The translations under genes were made by a program, and so were the position numbers. The notes under the pieces are model-generated. The model saw only the letters and a program-made list of their open reading frames with translations, was not told the DNA's origin and made no database searches. From Campylobacteraceae bacterium (lineage in GTDB: Bacteria; Campylobacterota; Campylobacteria; Campylobacterales; Sulfurovaceae), in the NCBI GenBank assembly GCA_026985495.1, contig JALSQJ010000056.1:1-15540 (forward strand): a stretch of 15,540 nucleotides of DNA, in the 5' to 3' direction. Below are positions 7,234 to 13,766 of the stretch, piece after piece. The number at the start of each line of letters is the position of its first letter. Position 1 is the first letter of the stretch.

Positions 7234-7431
7234 TTAACTCAAAATCTCTTTTACTCGCCCTACTTCTCTACTCATCAATCTTACTTTAATGCCATGAGGG
7301 TGACTTTTAGAGTTAGTTAATATGTCACGGACAACTCCCCATGTTAACAGACCCGTATCTTGGTCTTCTTTTAAGACAATATTTACCTCTATTCCACTTT
7401 TTATATTGGCTCGTTTTCTTCCATCTTTCAT
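7234..7431 (-). CDS. ywbE: YwbE family small protein (DUF2196)
   Basis: A 65-residue protein of the YwbE/DUF2196 family, found in many bacteria with no established function. Family features are [21 protein letters not shown] near the start (positions 4-24; key residues NIK, G and VLKEDQ) and [10 protein letters not shown] (43-52) followed by GRVKEIL at the end. It looks like a compact beta-barrel with repeated VxIVL and IKVRL strands. The ATG overlaps the rdgB stop in an ATGA arrangement, and its own stop abuts the next gene's ATG, so it is tightly embedded in the rdgB operon. Size matches the family. Association with RdgB could hint at a nucleotide or nucleic-acid role, but operon position alone is weak evidence. 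Confidence 0.88.
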   Translation of the reverse strand: MKDGRKRANIKSGIEVNIVLKEDQDTGLLTWGVVRDILTNSKSHPHGIKVRLMSREVGRVKEILS

Positions 7432-8036
7432 CTTTTACCTTTATAATTTATTGCAAGAAGTCTAATAATTGGTTTAGCTAATGCCAACGCTTTTGCTCTA
7501 TGAGAGATAGCTTTTTTTACCTCATCATCTAGCTCTCCTAATGTTTTATCATATCCAAAAGGAACAAACATAGGGTCATAGCCAAACCCCTTTTCGCCTC
7601 GTGTAGTTGCCAAAGCCTCTCCATGCATCCACCCATGAACCACATACTCACCATATCTACTTACAATAGCAATAGCAGCCGTATAGTAAGCAGGAGTCTG
7701 TTCAACTCCAATCTCTTTAATAGTATCTACCAATTTATATAGGTTCTCTTTATCAGTTGCACCCTCTCCTGCATATCTTGCAGAGTAGATTCCTGGAACG
7801 CCACCAAGTAGAGGTAGAGAGATTCCACTGTCATCAGAGACAACAATAGCTTCACTATCTTCAAGCTTTTCATAAATGGTTCGTGCTTTTATAAGAGCAT
7901 TTCCTTTAAAAGAGTCTGCATCTTCTACAATATCTATATTGCCTAAAATATCTGAAAAGGCAATCACTTCAACATCACACATCTTTTTAAACTCTCTTAA
8001 TTTACCTCTGTTACCAGTTGCTAAAACAATTTTCAT
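7428..8036 (-). CDS. rdgB: Non-canonical purine NTP pyrophosphatase (RdgB/HAM1)
   Basis: A 202-residue RdgB/HAM1 family enzyme. It hydrolyses dITP, ITP and XTP to the monophosphate plus pyrophosphate, keeping deaminated purines out of DNA and RNA. Motifs are complete: [11 protein letters not shown] (6-16) for phosphate binding, VVSDDSGI with the metal/catalytic Asp pair (68-69), [10 protein letters not shown] (81-90), KGFGYDPMF (149-157) for base recognition, and ISHRAKAL (177-184). Length is standard. It is the first gene of the operon rdgB - ywbE - yheT-like - M18 aminopeptidase, divergent from the MFS gene across a 59-bp gap. The start at 8036 gives the canonical MKIVLATGN opening. An AAAGG near the start may be the RBS. 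Assignment is secure. Confidence 0.96.
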   Translation of the reverse strand: MKIVLATGNRGKLREFKKMCDVEVIAFSDILGNIDIVEDADSFKGNALIKARTIYEKLEDSEAIVVSDDSGISLPLLGGVPGIYSARYAGEGATDKENLYKLVDTIKEIGVEQTPAYYTAAIAIVSRYGEYVVHGWMHGEALATTRGEKGFGYDPMFVPFGYDKTLGELDDEVKKAISHRAKALALAKPIIRLLAINYKGKR

Positions 8037-8048
8037 TTACTCTTAACC

Positions 8049-8083
8049 TTTATAGCATATAATAAGAGAAATTTTATCTTATT
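8049..8083. promoter_or_regulatory. Divergent promoter region of rdgB and the MFS gene, with inverted repeat
   Basis: On + a perfect TATAAT (8058-8063) lies 32 bp before the MFS start, with GGAG at 8084-8087 as RBS. On - an extended -10 of the form TGC-TATAAA (plus-strand 8049-8057) faces rdgB but would leave a leader of only a few bases. A perfect 7-bp inverted repeat, AATAAGA (8061-8067) and TCTTATT (8077-8083), begins in the + strand -10 and could be an operator or a leader hairpin. Confidence 0.42.
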
Positions 8084-8095
8084 GGAGATGTTACT

Positions 8096-9427
8096 ATGAT
8101 TAAACAGATAATGCCTTTAAACTTTATTGTTGCATTACGTTTCTTTGGACTCTTTATTGTCCTTCCTGTTCTGTCAGTCTATGCACTTGATATGGAGGGG
8201 GCAACTCCCTTTTTAGCAGGAGTTACAGTTGGGGGATATGCTTTAACACAAGCTATTTTTCAAGTTCCATTCGGATTGATGTCCGATAAATTTGGACGAA
8301 AGCCAATACTCTTTTTTGGATTGGTCATTTTTATTATAGGTTCAATCATAGCTGCAATGGCAGATAATATATATATGTTAATGATTGGTCGTTTTCTACA
8401 AGGTTCAGGGGCTATTGGTTCTGTAGTTTCAGCAATGATAGCTGACCTTGTAAAAGAGGAACAGAGAGCTCATGCAATGGCTATTATGGGTGGGACAATC
8501 GCTCTTAGTTTTGCTGTTGCTATGATTGTAGCTCCTCTTGTTGGTGGACATTGGGGAATTGATAAACTATTTTGGTTAACAGCCATACTCTCAGTTATGG
8601 CAATTGGTGTTCTATTTACCTCTGTTCCCAAACCTCCTCATATTGTTCATACCTATAGTGAAGAGGAGTCAAAATTTACTGAGGTATTTAAAGACAAAGC
8701 ATTAGTAAGAATGTATATTACCTTTTTATTCCACTCATCTATTATGACAATGGCATTTTTTATTATCCCTATTGTTATGACACATGGAGTAACCGAAGGT
8801 GGTTTTGGTTGGGAGAAGGCTGAACTTTGGAAAGTCTATTTTCCTGCTATGATATTTGGTTTTATATCAATGGCTCCTGCTGCTATTTTAGGGGAAAAGC
8901 ATGGAAAAGGTAGAGAGATATTTATGATCTCTGTTGCCATTATATTTGTAGCCTTTATGGCAATGGGGTTTGCCTCTACACCTCTCATCTTTGGTATTGG
9001 AGTAACACTCTTTTTTATAGGCTTTAATATGTTTGAGCCACTACTTCAAAGTTTTGTTGCTAAATTTGCCAAAGTACATCAAAAAGGGGCAGCTCTTGGT
9101 GTTGCAAATACCTTTGCATATACAGGTATTTTTTTAGGTGGTCTATTGGCAGGTTGGATAATGCAACACTATGACCGTGCTACTCTTTCAATGATTGTGG
9201 GTGCTATATCTATTGTTTGGTTTATTTGGGTAGCTACCATGCCAAGCCCAAACAACCGTGGAAATGTTTACTTGCCACTCAATTTATTTGACCGTGAAAA
9301 AGTAGCATCACTAACCAAACACGAAGCAATTGTTGAGTCATATGTAAACGAAACAGAGCAGATTGCTGTAGTTAAATTTAACAAAGATTTGATTGATGAA
9401 GATGAAGTAAGAGGAATGTTGAGTTAG
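8096..9427 (+). CDS. MFS transporter, YajR-like, with C-terminal YAM-type domain
   Basis: A 443-residue, 12-helix transporter of the major facilitator superfamily, drug:H+ antiporter-1 branch. Motif A is intact as GLMSDKFGRKP (60-70), and GRFLQGSGA (98-106) matches motif B. The N-terminal LRFFGLFIVLPVLSVYA is typical of YajR relatives. After the last helix (about residue 378) there is a soluble tail of about 65 residues, with strands such as QIAVVKFNKDLIDEDEV, resembling the small ferredoxin-like YAM domain of E. coli YajR, which has about the same total length. It sits in the inner membrane; the substrate is unknown, and YajR itself has no firm physiological one. It stands alone as a plus-strand gene between two minus-strand operons. 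The TAG stop lies within the hairpin at 9421-9442. The start is supported by GGAG 8 bp upstream. Confidence 0.88.
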   Translation: MIKQIMPLNFIVALRFFGLFIVLPVLSVYALDMEGATPFLAGVTVGGYALTQAIFQVPFGLMSDKFGRKPILFFGLVIFIIGSIIAAMADNIYMLMIGRFLQGSGAIGSVVSAMIADLVKEEQRAHAMAIMGGTIALSFAVAMIVAPLVGGHWGIDKLFWLTAILSVMAIGVLFTSVPKPPHIVHTYSEEESKFTEVFKDKALVRMYITFLFHSSIMTMAFFIIPIVMTHGVTEGGFGWEKAELWKVYFPAMIFGFISMAPAAILGEKHGKGREIFMISVAIIFVAFMAMGFASTPLIFGIGVTLFFIGFNMFEPLLQSFVAKFAKVHQKGAALGVANTFAYTGIFLGGLLAGWIMQHYDRATLSMIVGAISIVWFIWVATMPSPNNRGNVYLPLNLFDREKVASLTKHEAIVESYVNETEQIAVVKFNKDLIDEDEVRGMLS

Positions 9428-9442
9428 GTTAAAACCTAACTC
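9421..9442. terminator. Stop-overlapping hairpin between convergent MFS and PPIase genes
   Basis: Inverted repeat GAGTTAGG (9421-9428) and CCTAACTC (9435-9442) encloses the loop TTAAAA. The left arm contains the MFS TAG stop; the PPIase stop is 8 bp beyond the right arm. Only short A/T runs flank it, so on either strand it is not a textbook intrinsic terminator, though its position between convergent genes suggests 3'-end formation in both directions. It has the same build and nearly the same loop as the hairpin at 5001-5025. Confidence 0.6.
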
Positions 9443-9449
9443 ATAAAAA

Positions 9450-10256
9450 TTATTTAGCTAATTCAATCTTAGCAGATTTTCTAAGAGCATCTGTTTTCTT
9501 TTTCATTCTATCTGCAAACATTTTTCCACTCATATCATTTTTAATTTGAGCTTCAACCTTCTCAAATGGTTTTAATGTAGCATCTTTTCTACCATCTAAC
9601 ATTATAATATGATAACCAAATTGTGATTTAACAGGTTTTTTAGTATATTCACCAACTTTTAACTTATCTGCAGCATTTGAGAACTCTGGAACCATCTGAT
9701 TAAGTGGGAACCAACCTAAATCTCCCCCATTTGCACCTGAAGGTCCTGTTGACTTTGATTTAGCAAGTTCAATAAACTTTGCTTTTTTATCTTTTGCACC
9801 ATCTAGCTCTTTAATAAGTGCTTTTGCTTCATCTTCTGTTTTAACAAGAATATGACGTGCTTGAAGTTTTTTAGGAATTGTGTATTTATCTCTATTTTTT
9901 TTATACTCCTCTTGAAGTTTCTCTTTTGAGATAGAAGCTTCAATTGTTTTCATCTCTTTTCTCATCCATACATCAAGAGCCAAATCTTTTTTAAGCGATT
10001 CAAGTTGACTCTTATATGCTTCTGTTTTTTCAATTCCACTTTTTTCTGCAGATTGAGTAAGTAATTTTCTGTCAACTACCATATCAATTACTCTCTTTTT
10101 CATCTCCTTATCGAGAGCTTCAAACTTCATTCCTGTTTGCCCAATAGTTGCAGATATATCTGCCTCTGTAATCTTTTCACCATTTACTGTTCCATAATCT
10201 TTCGCTTGTAGAGATGTTACTAACAGTAGTGATGCCAATGCAATTGTCTTAATCAT
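9450..10256 (-). CDS. Periplasmic parvulin-type peptidyl-prolyl isomerase, PEB4/SurA-like
   Basis: A 268-residue exported peptidyl-prolyl cis-trans isomerase and chaperone. A signal peptide (MIKTIALASLLLVTSLQA, cut after residue 18) is followed by an N-terminal helical chaperone region (20-125) and one parvulin domain (about 130-223). In the parvulin domain ARHILV (133-138), GGDLGWF (177-183), MVPEFSNAA (188-196) and FGYHII (213-218) mark the active site. The C-terminus is a Lys-rich helix that packs with the N-terminal region in relatives. Length and build match Campylobacter jejuni PEB4 (Cj0596), which assists outer-membrane protein folding and adhesion. It has its own promoter in the 77-bp gap after tkt, so it is likely a separate unit. 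It converges on the MFS gene. The prsA or surA label is avoided because homologues are named variously. Confidence 0.92.
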   Translation of the reverse strand: MIKTIALASLLLVTSLQAKDYGTVNGEKITEADISATIGQTGMKFEALDKEMKKRVIDMVVDRKLLTQSAEKSGIEKTEAYKSQLESLKKDLALDVWMRKEMKTIEASISKEKLQEEYKKNRDKYTIPKKLQARHILVKTEDEAKALIKELDGAKDKKAKFIELAKSKSTGPSGANGGDLGWFPLNQMVPEFSNAADKLKVGEYTKKPVKSQFGYHIIMLDGRKDATLKPFEKVEAQIKNDMSGKMFADRMKKKTDALRKSAKIELAK

Positions 10257-10286
10257 TTTTTACCTTTGTGGTTTTATGTTAATAAT

Positions 10287-10321
10287 ATTATATATAGATT
10301 TTCTTAACAAATTGTTAACAA
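10287..10321 (-). promoter_or_regulatory. PPIase promoter with direct repeats at the -35 position
   Basis: Minus-strand TATAAT (plus-strand 10287-10292) lies 31 bp before the PPIase ATG. In the -35 area there are two copies of TTGTTAA (plus-strand TTAACAA at 10304-10310 and 10315-10321) with an 11-bp period, about one helical turn. The upstream copy is part of the 10-bp palindrome TTGTTAACAA (10312-10321). No consensus -35 is visible, which fits a promoter needing an activator. The binding protein is unknown. Confidence 0.45.
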
Positions 10322-10333
10322 GCAATCAATATT

Positions 10334-12313
10334 TTAACATTTTCCTAAATTTACTTCTCTATACTCTATATCCATCAAAGCACAAGCTTTTCTCATTACA
10401 TTCTCAATGGTAAATCCAAACTTCTCAAAAAGTAACTCAGCAGGAGCAGAAGCACCAAAACTCTCCATTCCAAGAACATCATCTGCATATCTGTAATACT
10501 CTGTAGCAGTTCCAGCCTCTACAGCTAAAACTTTTGTATTTGGATTTACTACTCTCTCTTTATACTCTCTATCTTGCTCATTAAATAGGTCAAGACAAGG
10601 AACAGAGACAACATTTGCTTTAATCCCTAAAACTTCAAGATGACAAGCTGACTGAAGAGCCAACATAAGTTCACTTCCACTTGCCATTAGTGTAAAGTTC
10701 GCATCTTTACGCTCTTTTACAATGTATGCTCCATTTGAAACCTCTCCAAAATCTCTTTTTGGCTTTAGTGTTTGAAGCTTTTGACGACTCAATACAAAAC
10801 CATGAGGTGCTTTTATACTAAGTGCTGTTCTCCACGCTTCTACATTTTCTGTAGCATCAGCTGGTCTCCAAACATAGAAGTTGGGTAATGCTCTAAATTG
10901 ACTCATATGCTCAATTGGCTCATGAGTTGGTCCATCTTCCCCTACACCAATACTATCGTGTGTCCAGATAAAAAAGTTTTGAATATCTGTCAATGCTGCA
11001 ATTCTAGCACTTGGCTTCAGGTAGTCAGAAAAGACAAAGAAGGTTGCATTAAAAGGAATAATTGTACCATATAGAGCCATTGCATTAGTAATAGCAGCCA
11101 TTGAGTGTTCTCTAATTCCAAAATGCATATTTCTCCCTTTTGGAAAATCACCCATATCTTTTAACTCTGTTTTATTCGATGGAGCTAAATCGGCAGAACC
11201 ACCAATAAAACTTGGCACTGCTTTTGCAATAGCATTTAAAATTTTACCATTAGAGTCACGAGTTGCCATTGAGCCACTATCTGTAAAGTCAGGAAATTCA
11301 ATAGATAAAAAGTCTGGATTTAGTAGTCTCTCCATAGCTATATTTTGCTCTACTAATGGAGCTTGTTTATGTAACTGAATCCACTGCTTCTCTAACATAT
11401 CTCCTCTCTCTATGGCACATCTAAATCTTATCAAAACATCTTCTGGAATATAGAATTTTTCAGTAGGGAACCCCTCTTTTATCTTTGAGGCAGTAATAAT
11501 ATCTTCACCAAGTGGAGAGCCATGAGTAGCTGCCGACCCCTCTAACTCCATTGCACCTTTTCCAATAATAGTATTGGCAATAATCAGTGTTGGCTTTTTA
11601 GCCATTTTTACTTCATTTAAAACAGCATCAATCTCATCATAACAGTGACCATTAATCTTCTTAACATCCCAACCTTGTGCTAAAAATCTACCCTCTACAT
11701 CTTCACTCCATGCAATGCTTGTATCACCCTCAATCGTAATAGAGTTTGAATCATAAATAAGGACTAAATTATCAAGCTTATTATGTCCTGCAACTGAACA
11801 TGCCTCATAAGAGATACCCTCTTGCAGATCACCATCTCCACAAAGACAGTAAACTTTATGGTCAATAAGCTCACAAGTCTCTGAATTTACTTGTTCTGCT
11901 GTATATTTAGCTGCCATTGCAAAACCAACAGCATTAGCAATACCTTGACCTAAAGGTCCTGTGGTAATCTCAACTCCATCAGTATGACCAAACTCTGGAT
12001 GCCCTGGGGTTTTAGAGTCAAGCTGTCTAAACTGCTTTAAATCTTCTAACGTTACATCATATCCCCAAAGGTGTAGAAGTGAGTATATAAGAGATGAACC
12101 ATGACCACCTGAAAAGACTAAACGGTCACGATTTAACCACTTTGGATTTTTAGGGTTATGATTTAGATGTTCACCTAAAACCACTGCAATATCTGCAAGA
12201 CCCATAGGTGCACCAGGATGTCCTGAATTGGCTTCTTGTACCATATCTGCTGCTAAAAAACGAATTGTATTTGCCATCTTTTTTCGTATTTTATTCTGCT
12301 CTGTCATTGCCAT
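10334..12313 (-). CDS. tkt: Transketolase
   Basis: A 659-residue thiamine-diphosphate and Mg-dependent transketolase, moving two-carbon units between ketose and aldose phosphates in the non-oxidative pentose phosphate pathway. Key features appear in order: ANSGHPGAPMG with His31, GGHGSSL with His71, ThDP/Mg-binding GDGDLQEG (159-166), AATHGSPLG with His264, catalytic FGIREHSM with Glu402, and THDSIGVGEDGPTHEP (451-466). Length is normal. The start is supported by TAAGGAAG immediately upstream; a second ATG two codons later is a possible alternative. It follows ispA by 21 bp on the same strand, so the two are probably cotranscribed. The ispA-tkt neighbourhood is also found in Campylobacter jejuni (Cj1644-Cj1645). 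Assignment is secure. Confidence 0.97.
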   Translation of the reverse strand: MAMTEQNKIRKKMANTIRFLAADMVQEANSGHPGAPMGLADIAVVLGEHLNHNPKNPKWLNRDRLVFSGGHGSSLIYSLLHLWGYDVTLEDLKQFRQLDSKTPGHPEFGHTDGVEITTGPLGQGIANAVGFAMAAKYTAEQVNSETCELIDHKVYCLCGDGDLQEGISYEACSVAGHNKLDNLVLIYDSNSITIEGDTSIAWSEDVEGRFLAQGWDVKKINGHCYDEIDAVLNEVKMAKKPTLIIANTIIGKGAMELEGSAATHGSPLGEDIITASKIKEGFPTEKFYIPEDVLIRFRCAIERGDMLEKQWIQLHKQAPLVEQNIAMERLLNPDFLSIEFPDFTDSGSMATRDSNGKILNAIAKAVPSFIGGSADLAPSNKTELKDMGDFPKGRNMHFGIREHSMAAITNAMALYGTIIPFNATFFVFSDYLKPSARIAALTDIQNFFIWTHDSIGVGEDGPTHEPIEHMSQFRALPNFYVWRPADATENVEAWRTALSIKAPHGFVLSRQKLQTLKPKRDFGEVSNGAYIVKERKDANFTLMASGSELMLALQSACHLEVLGIKANVVSVPCLDLFNEQDREYKERVVNPNTKVLAVEAGTATEYYRYADDVLGMESFGASAPAELLFEKFGFTIENVMRKACALMDIEYREVNLGKC

Positions 12314-12334
12314 TTTACTTCCTTAAATTGTAAT

Positions 12335-13183
12335 TTATCGGTGTCTATAGAGATATTTTTGAACAATATCTTTTAAACCGCTCTGTAGTTGTTCATCAAA
12401 ACCATTAAACTGTTGTTCAACTGTTTTAACCAACGCTTCTGCCTCTTCTATGGTAGTCTCTAATCCAATGAGGTTAATAAATGAGTTTTTATCTCCATCG
12501 TTACCAGTAGTTTTCCCTGCCTCTTCCTCGCTTTGAGTCTCGTCAATTATGTCATCTTGAATCTGAAAGAGTAATCCCAAGTCAATTCCAAATTGGTAGA
12601 GTTCCTCTTGTTTTTTCTTCTCTAAACCTATAATGACTGCCCCCATTTGTAAGGAAGTTGCTATCAACTTTGCTGTTTTATTTCTATGTAGCTCTTTAAT
12701 CTGCTCTAAGGTCAATGGTATATTTTCAAAATGTATGTCAATCGACTGTCCTAAAACCATTCCATAAGTTCCACCATCTCGTGCTAAAAGTTCAATCAAT
12801 TTAATTTTAATATCATCTCGTAAAGGGGCTTTTGAAAGATGATAAAATGCTTCTGTATTTAGAGCATCTCCTATTAAAATAGCTGTTGATTCATCATAAG
12901 TAACATGCAAAGTTTTAAGACCTCTACGTAAAGAGGCATTGTCCATTGCAGGTAAATCATCATGTATCAAAGAGTAGGTATGTAACAGCTCTAATGCAAA
13001 AGCAGGTGCTAATGCTCCCTCAAAAAGTAAAGGTTCATATGCCTCAACTACAGAGAGTAGTAACATAGGTCTAAAGCGTTTCCCACCTGCTAAAAGCATA
13101 GCTCTCATTGCCTTATTGTAGTATGGATGAAAGGTATCTATATCAGGTAAATTTGCTTTTAAATAAGCTTCAAATCGTTGCAT
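12335..13183 (-). CDS. ispA: Farnesyl diphosphate synthase-type polyprenyl synthetase
   Basis: A trans-isoprenyl diphosphate synthase of 282 residues from the chosen ATG, condensing isopentenyl diphosphate with allylic diphosphates for quinone and bactoprenol precursors. It has GGKRFRP (33-39), the first Asp-rich motif DDLPAMD (75-81) and the second DDIID (210-214). The residue five before the first motif is Tyr70, in HTYSLIHDD. A bulky aromatic there is the usual mark of a C15 (farnesyl) product, as in E. coli IspA. A longer reading with a TTG start at 13219 is possible, but that TTG lies on the edge of a TATAAT box and adds 12 residues with no family match. The ATG at 13183 gives MQRFEAYLK, like relatives, so it is preferred despite a weak AAGA RBS. 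It heads the ispA-tkt unit. Confidence 0.93.
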   Translation of the reverse strand: MQRFEAYLKANLPDIDTFHPYYNKAMRAMLLAGGKRFRPMLLLSVVEAYEPLLFEGALAPAFALELLHTYSLIHDDLPAMDNASLRRGLKTLHVTYDESTAILIGDALNTEAFYHLSKAPLRDDIKIKLIELLARDGGTYGMVLGQSIDIHFENIPLTLEQIKELHRNKTAKLIATSLQMGAVIIGLEKKKQEELYQFGIDLGLLFQIQDDIIDETQSEEEAGKTTGNDGDKNSFINLIGLETTIEEAEALVKTVEQQFNGFDEQLQSGLKDIVQKYLYRHR

Positions 13184-13208
13184 ATATATTCTTAATTTTT
13201 TTGACGCT

Positions 13209-13214
13209 ATTATA
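13209..13214 (-). promoter_or_regulatory. -10 box of the ispA-tkt promoter
   Basis: Minus-strand TATAAT in the context GGCTATAATAG (box at plus-strand 13209-13214) lies 25 bp before the ispA ATG at 13183. No good -35 is seen, as is common for Campylobacterota promoters. Its position rules against the upstream TTG as the translation start. Confidence 0.55.
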
Positions 13215-13284
13215 GCCAAATTGTTCTAAACTATTATGTTGATTTTAATTAAAATGTGATTTTTAGAAATTTTTTTTAAATTTT

Positions 13285-13310
13285 AAAAAGAGGTAGAAAG
13301 CTCTACCCCT
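13285..13310 (-). terminator. Intrinsic terminator of the cold-shock gene
   Basis: On the minus strand AGGGGTAGA, tetraloop GCTT and TCTACCTCT form a 9-bp stem with one G-U pair (plus-strand 13289-13310), followed directly by a U run (plus-strand A run from 13285) and more T-rich sequence. This is the best classical terminator in the window, 13 bp past the cold-shock stop codon. Confidence 0.85.
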
Positions 13311-13317
13311 AAAGAAC

Positions 13318-13336
13318 AACAGCTTAAACTGCTGTT
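13318..13336 (-). repeat. Second hairpin overlapping the cold-shock stop codon
   Basis: AACAGC (13318-13323) and GCTGTT (13331-13336) form a 6-bp stem with a 7-base loop, TTAAACT, that contains the stop codon of the cold-shock gene. It precedes the true terminator by a few bases. It resembles the stop-overlapping hairpins at 5001 and 9421 and may protect the mRNA 3' end. Confidence 0.4.
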
Positions 13337-13542
13337 ACATTTTCAGCTTGTGGACCTTTTTGACCTTCACCAATCTCAAATGTTACAGCTTGACCATCTG
13401 CAAGAGAGACTCTACCACCACTTGGGTTGTTCACTTGTCTAAAGTGTACAAATACGTCTGCTCCTCCACTTGCTTGTTCAATAAATCCATAACCTTTTTC
13501 ATCGTTAAACCATTTCACAGTTCCATTAACTAATTCTGCCAT
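13324..13542 (-). CDS. CspA-like cold-shock domain protein
   Basis: A 72-residue single cold-shock domain protein, a small OB-fold that binds single-stranded RNA and DNA and melts RNA structure. RNP1 is KGYGFI (16-21) and RNP2 is DVFVHF (29-34), preceded by [11 protein letters not shown]. Length is normal, and the C-terminal GPQAENV is the usual end. The RBS AAAAGGT lies 6 bp upstream. A -10 about 110 bp upstream implies a leader of roughly 100 bases, like E. coli cspA, whose leader folds differently in the cold; cold control is therefore plausible but not shown. It is monocistronic, with an intrinsic terminator just downstream. Helicobacter pylori and Campylobacter jejuni are thought to lack such a gene, so it favours a free-living relative. 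Confidence 0.96.
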   Translation of the reverse strand: MAELVNGTVKWFNDEKGYGFIEQASGGADVFVHFRQVNNPSGGRVSLADGQAVTFEIGEGQKGPQAENVTAV

Positions 13543-13658
13543 TGTCGTACCTTTTGTAAATATATAACTTTTCTAAAGAAATTAATCTTAAAATCAAGTC
13601 GAATCCAAATAGAGAAGAAATATATTTCCACACTCATCTTTCATCTGCAACCATTATA
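13543..13658 (-). promoter_or_regulatory. Cold-shock gene promoter and long 5' leader
   Basis: Minus-strand TATAAT in AGCTATAATGG (box at plus-strand 13653-13658) would start transcription near 13646, giving a leader of about 100 bases before the ATG at 13542. Long leaders are typical of cspA genes. The leader includes a 12-bp palindrome, GAAATATATTTC (13617-13628). No canonical cold-box was identified. Confidence 0.5.
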
Positions 13659-13700
13659 GCTAGTTATATTAAAATTTCAGCATATAATTTGAACAAAACT

Positions 13701-13724
13701 AAAAATATGATATTTTGTCATATT
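13701..13724 (-). terminator. Possible weak terminator of the DUF475 gene
   Basis: On the minus strand AATATGA and TCATATT (plus-strand 13704-13724) pair perfectly over 7 bp with a 7-base loop, followed by three further T residues and a T-rich tail. It lies 42 bp past the DUF475 stop. The stem is nearly all A/T, so stability is doubtful. Confidence 0.35.
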
Positions 13725-13766
13725 ATTTTAGCTTTTTGTGATTTTTTACTATACTATTCTCATCTA

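Noticed and set aside
13348..13533. Plus-strand open frame opposite the cold-shock gene
   Set aside because: Fully antisense to a certain cold-shock gene; no promoter or RBS.
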